This document shows, piece after piece, positions 34,705-43,000 of a stretch of DNA of 64,000 nucleotides (its first letter is position 1; each line of letters opens with the position of its first letter). The translations under genes were made by a program, and so were the position numbers. The stretch is from Bacteroidales bacterium (GTDB lineage Bacteria > Bacteroidota > Bacteroidia > Bacteroidales > P3). The DNA is taken from positions 1 through 64,000 of the forward strand of contig JAFYSZ010000001.1 in the NCBI GenBank assembly GCA_017559135.1, given 5' to 3'. Under the pieces are notes generated by a model. That model did no database searches and had not been told where the DNA came from. It saw nothing but the letters and a program-made list of their open reading frames with translations.

Positions 34705-35403
34705 TTATTTCTTTTTCATATTTGCTATTGACAAAATCACGCCTAAGGCAACTCCAAGTAAGGCGGCGAATAACACTCTGTACTCTGATGGTAATAAGAA
34801 TGTAATTGTGTGCGCTGGATACCAGAAAAGTGGAATGGTTTTCTTGAATACAAATCCCCATTGTACTTTCCAATTAAGGTTTGATATGATATTACCAAAT
34901 GGAATAGGGGTGAAGAATCCTTTAAGCGTTCCTCCTGTTTGAAGAATGTGTGTGTCAGTTACTTTATGCACTGTCATAAACATAGGAGCAAAGAAGGTAT
35001 TCATAAGAACTGAAACTGTAACGGCGTAAATCAATTGAACTCCGAAGCATTCGTGAGAGATAGTAAGTGGATTTATGTCTAATCCAAAATATCCAAGTAC
35101 TTTGAAACTACCTGCTGCAAATACTGTCATTGCAATTGTGATTCCAACGCCAAGGATTCCCCATACAAAGGCTCTTGGTAGTATTCCAAATCCTTTTTCG
35201 TTATAAACTCCTTTGCTAATTCTTAGTCCTATACATTCTCCTGCTGTTGCAAGGATTGCAAACTTAAAGAATGCTAAGACCATATAACGCCAATCTTTTG
35301 CAGATGACCAAGACATAAACCAATTGTTGATAGGTTCTACAAAAATAAAGGCACATACAACAATGATTGTTACTAATATGAATATTAAATCTTGTTTTTT
35401 CAT
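34705..35403 (-). CDS. multi-pass membrane protein, unknown function
   Basis: 232 residues with five or six hydrophobic segments (FILVTIIVVCAFIFVEPI, MVLAFFKFAILATAGECI, VWGILGVGITIAMTVFAAG, VLFAALLGVALGVILSIAN). The WKVQWGFVFKKTIPLFWYPAHTITF stretch loosely recalls Mpv17/PMP22 proteins, but I am not sure of that. It lies between the porin-like and DUF2723 genes in a leftward run, 11 nt from the porin start. Confidence 0.6.
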   Translation of the reverse strand: MKKQDLIFILVTIIVVCAFIFVEPINNWFMSWSSAKDWRYMVLAFFKFAILATAGECIGLRISKGVYNEKGFGILPRAFVWGILGVGITIAMTVFAAGSFKVLGYFGLDINPLTISHECFGVQLIYAVTVSVLMNTFFAPMFMTVHKVTDTHILQTGGTLKGFFTPIPFGNIISNLNWKVQWGFVFKKTIPLFWYPAHTITFLLPSEYRVLFAALLGVALGVILSIANMKKK

Positions 35404-35425
35404 TTTTTTATCTTTATTTTTTTAA

Positions 35426-38400
35426 TTATTGTGCTGATGCCATTGAATTTAATAATGATTGAATTTTAGGATTTTCTTCCAATGCTTTTTGAACCTTTGT
35501 AAGGGATTGTTGATATGCTACATTGTAAATAAATCCAAAGAAATTAGCAGTTTGAGATATTAGAGATTGATTGTTGGTTGAAAGAATGTTTTTGTTCAAA
35601 TCTTCAATAATTTCCAATAATTCTGTTTCTGCATCTTTTTTACCTTCTCTTAAAAGAGAATTTACACGATTCAAACGCATTGCATAGTCGTTTAGCAATT
35701 CTCTTGCAGCAAAGGTTTCAAATATTTCACCTGCTTCTGGAACTGATTTTACAAGTTCAATTTCTTTTGTAAGGTTATATGTTTGTGCTAAGTTTCCTAA
35801 TTCTGCTAAAACATAGATTGAAAGTTGTTTTTCGCCTTCAACTGCTTTTGCTTTCTTGCCTTTGAATTGTTTTAGGTAGTTTACGTATGACACATAGTAA
35901 GATATTGTTTTGTTTAATACTTCTTCACCTTTTTTTATCTCGCCTGCTTTCATATAAATCTCGGCAAGAGCGATGTCATAACGATCAAAGGCTAATTTAC
36001 AATCAGGAAATTCTTTAACGGCTTTGTCTAATACGTTTATAGCTTTTTGTTTTTGTCCGCTTTCTACAAGTTTATTTGCAAAGATTGAGAAGTTTCCTCT
36101 CATATTCTTTGAATTGTTTACGCTAACTGCTTCTTCCAAATAAACATCTTCTTGATTTACTCCTCCCCAAGCAAATTTCTCAGTGAAAAGTTTATAAGTT
36201 TTATCCATATCAAAGCCTCCGTTTGTTGGATATGGCATAATTCTATAAACAATTCCTTCTTGTCTTATGTAGTTTTGAATATTAGGGAATACTTTTGTTA
36301 AGTAACGCGGATTCATAACATAGATAGGACGTTCAAAATGATTAGAACCTAATAAGTCAAGTAGCATTAACTCGTTTCTAATGAGTTGTTCATAGCGATA
36401 TTCTTGTGGAATATTGATTTCAAACTCAACTCTTCCTTCCTCAGAATCTACAAGTTCTTTTGGATATATGCCTTGTGCAGCTGCTTTTGCCTTATCAAAT
36501 GTAATATAGAATCTATTTGTAGGAAGAACTTTTATGGAATCTCCGTTATTATCAAAAGTTGTTGTATTAGGATTTGTTTTTAATTCTTCAAGTACACTTG
36601 TTATTTCTCTGTTTGGATCAGTGCTTGGAGTAACTAAGGAAACGTCTAAATCCATTCCATAGAATTTTTTATCTAATGTAAATGGTAGTTTTTCAGATTC
36701 ATAAACTTTGTTGTAAAGTTGTTCTATGTACCAATGCATTCCTGATAAGGTATAATTCAATACACGAATATCTGTACGTATTCCTTCAACTTCTTGTGCA
36801 TACCAAAGAGGGAAGGTGTCGTTGTCGCCAAAGGTTATAAGGATTGCATTTTTTTCACAACTTTCAAGGTAGTTTCTTGCAAATTCTCTTGCCATGTATC
36901 TACCACTACGGTCATGATCGTCCCATTCTTCTGATGCCATAAGTACAGGAACGGCAAATAAACATATAACTCCAAGAATACATGCTCGAACTGAATCAGG
37001 AATTTTATTAATTTTCTTAGTCCATTCATAAAGTGCATAAACTCCAAGTCCTATCCAAATAGCAAAGGCGTAGAATGAACCTGCGTATGCGTAATCTCTT
37101 TCTCTTGGTTGAGCAGGAGGTTGATTTAAGTAAAGAACTATTGCTAATCCTGTCATAAAGAAAAGTAAGAAAACAACGAATGAATCTTTTGGTGATTTTC
37201 TAATATGGAAAATAAGTCCTGCAATACCTAACAATAAAGGTAAACAGAAGAGTTTGTTTTTTCCTGCATTGTTTGCTAAGTCAGTAGGTAGATTATCTTG
37301 TGGGCCAAGACGTAATTCATCTATGAAATCAATACCTGTAATCCAGTTTCCATGCAAAAGATCTTTTTCTCCGTTAGAAATTGAAGTTGGTTCGTTGCCT
37401 GAAAGTAATATTCCATGAGATTGAATATCGTTTTGACGACCTGCAAAGTTCCACATAAAATAACGCCAATACATGTGATTGACTTGATAACGGAAAAAGA
37501 AACTTAGGTTTTCTGCAAAGGTAGGAGTGCGATCTGAACCTTCGCTTATTCCGGTCCACATCTTGTAATATGTAGGGTGATTACGACTTTGGTCATTTGA
37601 CCACATACGTGGGAAAATCGTAGTCTTATCTTTTTCATATACAAGATTACCTCTTTGTTTTACTTCAATATATTTTCCGCTTTCTTTGTCTTTAATGTAT
37701 TTTGAAGTGCCTTCTTCTTGGTCAATTACCATTGCATTATAATATTGACCGTGGAAAAGAGGGGTATAACCATATTGTTCACGATTTAGGTAAGTAAGTA
37801 ATGCAGTTGCGTCTTTTGGTGCGTTTTCGTTAATTGGTGTATTTGCGTTAGAACGAATTACTAAGACAAAGAAGGTTGTGTATCCTATTAAAATAAATAA
37901 AACAGAAAGCAATGCAGTGTTGAGAATTACTTTTTGTTTCTTGATAGAGTATAAAACTCCTGCAACAAGCAAACCAATCAACAATACAAAATAGATAATA
38001 GTTCCGAAGTTGAAAGGAAGACCTACTGAATTTGTAAAGAAAATCTCAAATTTACCAGCAAAGATTACAATATAAGGAACAATAAAGTAAAGGATAACTG
38101 CAACCAAAAGCATAGAAATAACTCCTACTAAGATGAAATTACGTTTTTTGTTTTTTTCTACGTTTGGATATTTCTTGAAATAGAACACATAAGTAATAGC
38201 GGGAATTGCTAAAAGGTTTAATAAGTGAACCCCAATTGAGATTCCAATTAAAAAGGCAATCAAAATCAACCATCTAAGGTTGTGTTTGTCATTTGCTTCT
38301 GCTTCCCATTTCAATATTGCCCAAAAAGAAATAGCAGTAAAGCACGAACTCATTGCGTAAACCTCACCTTCAACTGCTGAATACCAAAAAGTATCAGAGA

Positions 38401-38797
38401 ATGTATAAGCCAAACTACCTACAACGGCACTTGCAAAGATTGCAATCATTTGTCCCTTTGTCATTTCTTCGGTATTTCTCACAAACTTCTTAGCAAGCAT
38501 TGTGATTGACCAGAAAAGAAACAAAATAGTAAAGCCACTACAAACAGCACTCATAGCATTGATTGTGTAAGCGATTAAACTCGTGTCTGAACCAGCAAAA
38601 TTAGAAAATAAAGAGCCAATTAATTGAAAGGTTGGTGCTCCGGGAGGGTGTCCTACTTGAAGTTTATCTGCTGTTGCAATATATTCACCGCAGTCCCACC
38701 AACTTGCAGTAGGTTCTGCTGTAATTAAATAGACGATTGTGGCAATTAAGAAAACCGCCCAACCCAAAACATTATTTATTAAAGTGTATTTTTTCAT
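35426..38797 (-). CDS. DUF2723 membrane O-mannosyltransferase-like protein
   Basis: 1123 residues. The N-terminal region matches DUF2723 (TAEPTASWWDCGEYIATADK, VGHPPGAPTFQLIGSLFS, SDTFWYSAVEGEVYAMSS) in about a dozen transmembrane helices. Acidic loop residues are placed as in GT-C enzymes. A soluble region follows with TPR-like helices near the end (KAINVLDKAVKEFPD). The human relative TMEM260 is an O-mannosyltransferase, and Bacteroidota O-mannosylate exported proteins, so a protein-glycosylation role is a reasonable inference. It is 28 nt from the membrane gene downstream. Confidence 0.82.
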   Translation of the reverse strand: MKKYTLINNVLGWAVFLIATIVYLITAEPTASWWDCGEYIATADKLQVGHPPGAPTFQLIGSLFSNFAGSDTSLIAYTINAMSAVCSGFTILFLFWSITMLAKKFVRNTEEMTKGQMIAIFASAVVGSLAYTFSDTFWYSAVEGEVYAMSSCFTAISFWAILKWEAEANDKHNLRWLILIAFLIGISIGVHLLNLLAIPAITYVFYFKKYPNVEKNKKRNFILVGVISMLLVAVILYFIVPYIVIFAGKFEIFFTNSVGLPFNFGTIIYFVLLIGLLVAGVLYSIKKQKVILNTALLSVLFILIGYTTFFVLVIRSNANTPINENAPKDATALLTYLNREQYGYTPLFHGQYYNAMVIDQEEGTSKYIKDKESGKYIEVKQRGNLVYEKDKTTIFPRMWSNDQSRNHPTYYKMWTGISEGSDRTPTFAENLSFFFRYQVNHMYWRYFMWNFAGRQNDIQSHGILLSGNEPTSISNGEKDLLHGNWITGIDFIDELRLGPQDNLPTDLANNAGKNKLFCLPLLLGIAGLIFHIRKSPKDSFVVFLLFFMTGLAIVLYLNQPPAQPRERDYAYAGSFYAFAIWIGLGVYALYEWTKKINKIPDSVRACILGVICLFAVPVLMASEEWDDHDRSGRYMAREFARNYLESCEKNAILITFGDNDTFPLWYAQEVEGIRTDIRVLNYTLSGMHWYIEQLYNKVYESEKLPFTLDKKFYGMDLDVSLVTPSTDPNREITSVLEELKTNPNTTTFDNNGDSIKVLPTNRFYITFDKAKAAAQGIYPKELVDSEEGRVEFEINIPQEYRYEQLIRNELMLLDLLGSNHFERPIYVMNPRYLTKVFPNIQNYIRQEGIVYRIMPYPTNGGFDMDKTYKLFTEKFAWGGVNQEDVYLEEAVSVNNSKNMRGNFSIFANKLVESGQKQKAINVLDKAVKEFPDCKLAFDRYDIALAEIYMKAGEIKKGEEVLNKTISYYVSYVNYLKQFKGKKAKAVEGEKQLSIYVLAELGNLAQTYNLTKEIELVKSVPEAGEIFETFAARELLNDYAMRLNRVNSLLREGKKDAETELLEIIEDLNKNILSTNNQSLISQTANFFGFIYNVAYQQSLTKVQKALEENPKIQSLLNSMASAQ

Positions 38798-38815
38798 CTT
38801 TTTTTTGAATAAAAA

Positions 38816-40048
38816 TTACCAATTTACTTTTTTACGTTTTATAGGCATAGTCATACATCTTGCACCGCCACCTCCACGAGGTAATTCCGCAGCATCAAAT
38901 GCTACAACAAATCTTTCGTAATCTCTCATATTGACTTTGTTTTGACAAACATCTTCTGCTTTCAAAATTTCAAAGCCTGCATTATTTAAAGCTTCAATAG
39001 TGTGAGTATTACGAGCATATCCCAAAATTTTTCCTTCGCCTAATGCAAAGAAATTAGCCCCACTATGCCATTGTTCTCTTTCTTGAAACCATTCATCTTT
39101 ACCTCCACAAAGTATTGGCTCAAAATCAAAACCTAATTTCTTACAAGCCTCTAACATATTGCTTCTTTCGTGATAGCGAACTTGACCGTTGTCTATTTCT
39201 ATATGAGTTACTTTGAATTTTCCTAAACTATTTCTGATTATAGGCTCATAAATCATACACTTATCTTGTGCAAGCATTGTGAAAACCATATCTAAGTGAA
39301 TGAAACTTTCTGGTTTTTCAGGTAATTCTTGAACAATTATGTGTTGTTTTTCTTTTCTTGCAGCGTAATACTTAGTTAAAAACTCAATACCTTTCTTATT
39401 TGTTCTGCAACCATTACCAATAAACAAAACATCTTCTCTTGCAATCAAAACATCTCCACCTTCTGTGTGAGCACCTTCGCTTACACGAGGATTTATTGTT
39501 TCTGTTGAGAAATGATTCTTAAAGATAGCCTCCATTATAAAACTTTCTCTATCTCTAACATCAGTACTCATAGAATGAATCAATACTCTATCATACACAC
39601 TTGAAGACGCATCGCGAGTAAAGAAAAGATTGTATAATGGATTTAATACAAAGCGTTTTTCTTTATATTCTTTTGGGTGAACCCCCTCAATATAATTATA
39701 ACCTTCTATAAGGATTGTTGAGAGTTCTTCGTGATTTTTTTCAATAAGTTCAGAAAACAAATACTCTTTCTTTTCTGCTGCAAGTATTTTGCTTACAAGT
39801 GAAGATTTAGTTTCTTTATTTTTTAATATTTCAGCAAGCAATTCTTTTACCTGATAGGTTTTTGTCCACTTTGACAATACACCTGAAAAATTAGAATACT
39901 CTTTTGTTGCTATGTTTAGGTTAAGTAAATCGCTATATAATGCTTCTTGAATGTTGCTTGGCGTCATACTCTCTATTTCAACGCCAGGGGTATGAAGGAT
40001 AACACCTTCTAATTCTCCTATTTCGGAATTTATTTCAATAAAACTCAT
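38816..40048 (-). CDS. arcA: arginine deiminase
   Basis: 410 residues, full length. Hydrolyses arginine to citrulline and ammonia, the first step of the ADI pathway, giving ATP through carbamate kinase. Guanidino-group superfamily motifs: N-terminal IGELEGVILHTPG, FTRDASSSVYD, SEGAHTEGGDVLI, and the catalytic Cys near the C-terminus in GGGGARCMTMP. No arcB or arcC is adjacent. It is first in the leftward run to dapF and has a promoter at 40069. Confidence 0.93.
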   Translation of the reverse strand: MSFIEINSEIGELEGVILHTPGVEIESMTPSNIQEALYSDLLNLNIATKEYSNFSGVLSKWTKTYQVKELLAEILKNKETKSSLVSKILAAEKKEYLFSELIEKNHEELSTILIEGYNYIEGVHPKEYKEKRFVLNPLYNLFFTRDASSSVYDRVLIHSMSTDVRDRESFIMEAIFKNHFSTETINPRVSEGAHTEGGDVLIAREDVLFIGNGCRTNKKGIEFLTKYYAARKEKQHIIVQELPEKPESFIHLDMVFTMLAQDKCMIYEPIIRNSLGKFKVTHIEIDNGQVRYHERSNMLEACKKLGFDFEPILCGGKDEWFQEREQWHSGANFFALGEGKILGYARNTHTIEALNNAGFEILKAEDVCQNKVNMRDYERFVVAFDAAELPRGGGGARCMTMPIKRKKVNW

Positions 40049-40068
40049 AATATAAAATTTTGAAACTG

Positions 40069-40076
40069 CAAATATA
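40069..40076 (-). promoter_or_regulatory. -7 promoter element for arcA
   Basis: TATATTTG on the minus strand, 21 nt upstream of the start. Confidence 0.65.
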
Positions 40077-40098
40077 CGAATTATTTTACAAGAAAAAA

Positions 40099-41748
40099 CT
40101 ATTCGGGTATAGAATTTATTAAAGTCTTTGTATATTCTGATTGAGGATTTGCATAAATTTCGTCAGCTTCTGCTAATTGTTCAATATCTCCCTTACGCAT
40201 TACCATCATTCTATCCGACATATATTTTACAACAGCCAAATCGTGAGAAATAAAAATATAAGTCAAAGAAAATTCTTGTTTTAAATCGTTTAATAAATTC
40301 AAGACCTGAGCTTGCACACTCACATCTAATGCCGATACCGACTCATCGCAAATAATTAACTTAGGCTTTAAAATCAAAGCACGAGCAATTCCAATTCTTT
40401 GTCTTTGACCTCCCGAAAATTCATGAGGATAACGCTCATAGTGTTCACGTTCCAAGCCAACCTTTTCCAACATTTCCAAAACCATTTCTTTTCTCTTAAC
40501 CTTATTTTTCTCTATTTTATGAACCTTTAAAGGCTCTTCAATAGCTTGTCCGATTGTTAGACGAGGATTAAGCGAAGAATAAGGGTCCTGAAATATGATT
40601 TGAATATCTCTTCTTAAAAGTTTCAAATCTTTCATACTTAGATTAGAAATCAATCTATCTTCAAAATAAATCTCTCCCTTAGCATTCTCAATCAAATTCA
40701 TCAAACTATAACCCAATGTTGATTTGCCACAACCCGATTCTCCAACCAAGCCAAGAGTTTCTCCCTTGTATAAATCAAAACTAAGCGAATTTATAGCAAC
40801 GAATTTACCATATTTGATATGAATATTCTTTGCTTTAAGAAGGGGAGGACGAGAATAAATTTCTTTATGAGAACTCTCTCTTTCTTGTGTTGAGATAACA
40901 ATTTTATCTTCATTTTCTTTCTCACTTTTATTTAAAAAATCGCTTACTGTTGAAAGTCTTTTTGGTCTTTTATTCATAGGAGGTCGAGAAGCCAATAACC
41001 CTTTTGTATAAGGGTGCTTCGGATTTAGAAAAATCTCCTCATTACTTCCTTGCTCTACAATCTCTCCTTTATAAATCACCGCAACCTTATCGGCAATTTG
41101 ATGCACAACTCCAAGGTCGTGAGTGATGAAAATAATGCCTATATTATATTTTTTTTGAAGATGCTTCATTAAATCCAAAACAGCTTTCTGCACAGTAACA
41201 TCCAAAGCAGTAGTAGGCTCATCGGCAATCAAAATATCAGGATTGCAAGCAAGAGCCATTGCAATCATTACTCTTTGTTTTTGACCTCCCGATAGTTGAT
41301 GAGGATAAGAATTAAAAGCTTTTTCGGGATCAGGTAAAAGAACTTCTTGAAACAAAGACAAACACTTCTCTTTACTTATTCCTGTTTCCATAACCTGCTT
41401 ACCACATTTCATAACAGGATTTAATGCCGTCATAGGCTCTTGAAATATCATTGCAATTTTCTTTCCACGAAATTTTCTATGTTCTTCTTCGCTTAATTTC
41501 AACAAATCAACATCTTCATTAAATAAAATCCTGCCATCTGTGATTTTTGACTTTTTTTTGTCCAATAAACCCATAATTGCCAAAGAAGAAACGCTTTTTC
41601 CTGAGCCCGATTCACCAACCAAACCAAGAGTTTCTCCCTTTTTGAGCGAAAAACCAACACCTTTGATAACCTCATTCCAAGATTTGTTGTGTTTGAAACT
41701 TATGTGTAAGTTTTCTATTTGAAGAATATTCCTATCAGTATTTGTCAT
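40099..41748 (-). CDS. tandem ABC ATPase for oligopeptide uptake
   Basis: 549 residues with two complete ABC ATPase domains fused, as in YejF/GsiA-type proteins. The first has Walker A GESGSGKS, signature LSGGQKQR and Walker B DILIADEPT. The second has GESGCGKS, FSGGQRQR and LIICDESVSALD. Each ends with the oligopeptide-transporter C-terminal motif (NPKHPYTKGLL, NPQSEYTKTLI). It energises dipeptide or nickel/peptide import, but no permease or binding-protein genes are nearby. Confidence 0.92.
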   Translation of the reverse strand: MTNTDRNILQIENLHISFKHNKSWNEVIKGVGFSLKKGETLGLVGESGSGKSVSSLAIMGLLDKKKSKITDGRILFNEDVDLLKLSEEEHRKFRGKKIAMIFQEPMTALNPVMKCGKQVMETGISKEKCLSLFQEVLLPDPEKAFNSYPHQLSGGQKQRVMIAMALACNPDILIADEPTTALDVTVQKAVLDLMKHLQKKYNIGIIFITHDLGVVHQIADKVAVIYKGEIVEQGSNEEIFLNPKHPYTKGLLASRPPMNKRPKRLSTVSDFLNKSEKENEDKIVISTQERESSHKEIYSRPPLLKAKNIHIKYGKFVAINSLSFDLYKGETLGLVGESGCGKSTLGYSLMNLIENAKGEIYFEDRLISNLSMKDLKLLRRDIQIIFQDPYSSLNPRLTIGQAIEEPLKVHKIEKNKVKRKEMVLEMLEKVGLEREHYERYPHEFSGGQRQRIGIARALILKPKLIICDESVSALDVSVQAQVLNLLNDLKQEFSLTYIFISHDLAVVKYMSDRMMVMRKGDIEQLAEADEIYANPQSEYTKTLINSIPE

Positions 41749-41776
41749 AGTAGTTTTTTTCTAAGAAATCCTACTG

Positions 41777-41784
41777 CAAAAGTA
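41777..41784 (-). promoter_or_regulatory. -7 promoter element for the ABC ATPase gene
   Basis: TACTTTTG on the minus strand, 28 nt upstream of the start. Confidence 0.6.
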
Positions 41785-41886
41785 AAGAAAAATAATTTTT
41801 TTTCTTTGAAAAGAATTATTTTTTATTTTTTCTAATTGTATATCAGTAAGAAAGCATAAAGCGAAGTAAAAAAAAGTAAAAAATAT

Positions 41887-41917
41887 TTTGTAGAATAAAA
41901 AAATGCGTGTACCTTTG
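41887..41917 (+). promoter_or_regulatory. promoter of tRNA-Gln
   Basis: TTTG (41887-41890), 19-nt gap, then TACCTTTG (41910-41917): a textbook Bacteroidota promoter about 40 nt before the tRNA. I see nothing else in 41785-41886. Confidence 0.8.
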
Positions 41918-41956
41918 CAAACGCAAATGAGGGAAATACTTCTCGCAAATGTAGAT

Positions 41957-42027
41957 TGTCCCGTGGTGTAATGGTAACACAACTGATTTTGGTTCAGTCA
42001 TTTCAAGTTCGAGTCTTGACGGGATAA
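41957..42027 (+). tRNA. tRNA-Gln (anticodon UUG)
   Basis: 71 nt with a full cloverleaf: acceptor TGTCCCG / CGGGATA, anticodon stem ACTGA / TCAGT around loop TTTTGGT (anticodon TTG), and T arm TCAAG / CTTGA around TTCGAGT. CCA is not encoded. It reads CAA codons and is the substrate of GlnS. Confidence 0.95.
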
Positions 42028-42028
42028 C

Positions 42029-42066
42029 AAAAAAGGAAAGCGTTAAAAAATGCTTTCCTTTTTTTG
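42029..42066. terminator. bidirectional terminator between tRNA-Gln and phoH
   Basis: The inverted repeat AAAAAAGGAAAGC / GCTTTCCTTTTTT is flanked by A and T runs, serving both convergent transcripts. Confidence 0.8.
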
Positions 42067-42079
42067 TTTTTAGTAAATC

Positions 42080-43000
42080 TTAATCCAAAGCCTCAATTAT
42101 TTTACTTACTAATTTATGTCTTACAATATCGCAGGCTTGAAGTTCAATTACTGATATTCCTTTGATGTGTCTTACTCTCTCGATTGTTGGAAGAAGTCCC
42201 GAAATTTGATTTTTAGGTAAGTCAATCTGAGTTACATCTCCTGTAATTATGAATTTGGAATTTCTACCCATACGAGTAAGAAACATTTTTAACTGTTCCA
42301 TAGAAGTATTTTGAGCCTCGTCCAAAATAACAAAAGCATTGTCAAGTGTTCTTCCCCTCATAAATGCCAAAGGTGCTATTTCTATTACGCCTTGTTGAAT
42401 AAGAGATTCTAATTTCTGCTGAGAAAGCATATCCCTCAAAGCATCGTAAAGAGGTTGCAAATAAGGATCAAGTTTTTCTTTTAAATCACCGGGAAGAAAT
42501 CCTAAGTTTTCGCCTGCTTCAACAGCTGGACGTGTCAAAATGATTCTTTTAACAGTCTTAGCCTTTAAAGCCCTAACAGCAAGTGCAACTGCTGTATAGG
42601 TTTTTCCACTTCCCGCAGGACCAATTGCAAAAAGCATATCGTTACCTTCACTTTCTTTCACCATTTTTGCCTGATTCTCGCTTCTTGCCTTTACCCTTAA
42701 ACCATTATCTCCATAAACAAGCACTTCCTCTTCTTTATTCTTGAAATATTCATTTTCTTGCAAAACAGACATTATTATCTTTTCATCAGAATAACCTTGC
42801 TTGTCAAAAACAATTAAAAGATTATCAAAGAATTTAGTAAAGTCAGCTATATCCTTTTCCTCTCCTTGAATTACTAATTTATCAGCCCTTTCAATCAAGC
42901 ATAAAGAAGGAAAAACAGTTTCTAAGAATTTGAAATTTTTATTGTTTACTCCCCAAAATTCTCTGAGATCTATATTCTCTAAATCAAAGGTTTTTTCCAT
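42080..43000 (-). CDS. phoH: PhoH family ATPase
   Basis: 306 residues, with Walker A GPAGSGKT followed by LTRPAVEAGENLGFLPGDL, Walker B FVILDEAQN, and the ITGDVTQIDLP motif. The fold is that of a helicase superfamily 1 core; members are linked to RNA metabolism, but the exact substrate is open. It begins directly after the porE-like gene, with no gap, so the two are co-transcribed. Confidence 0.93.
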   Translation of the reverse strand: MEKTFDLENIDLREFWGVNNKNFKFLETVFPSLCLIERADKLVIQGEEKDIADFTKFFDNLLIVFDKQGYSDEKIIMSVLQENEYFKNKEEEVLVYGDNGLRVKARSENQAKMVKESEGNDMLFAIGPAGSGKTYTAVALAVRALKAKTVKRIILTRPAVEAGENLGFLPGDLKEKLDPYLQPLYDALRDMLSQQKLESLIQQGVIEIAPLAFMRGRTLDNAFVILDEAQNTSMEQLKMFLTRMGRNSKFIITGDVTQIDLPKNQISGLLPTIERVRHIKGISVIELQACDIVRHKLVSKIIEALD

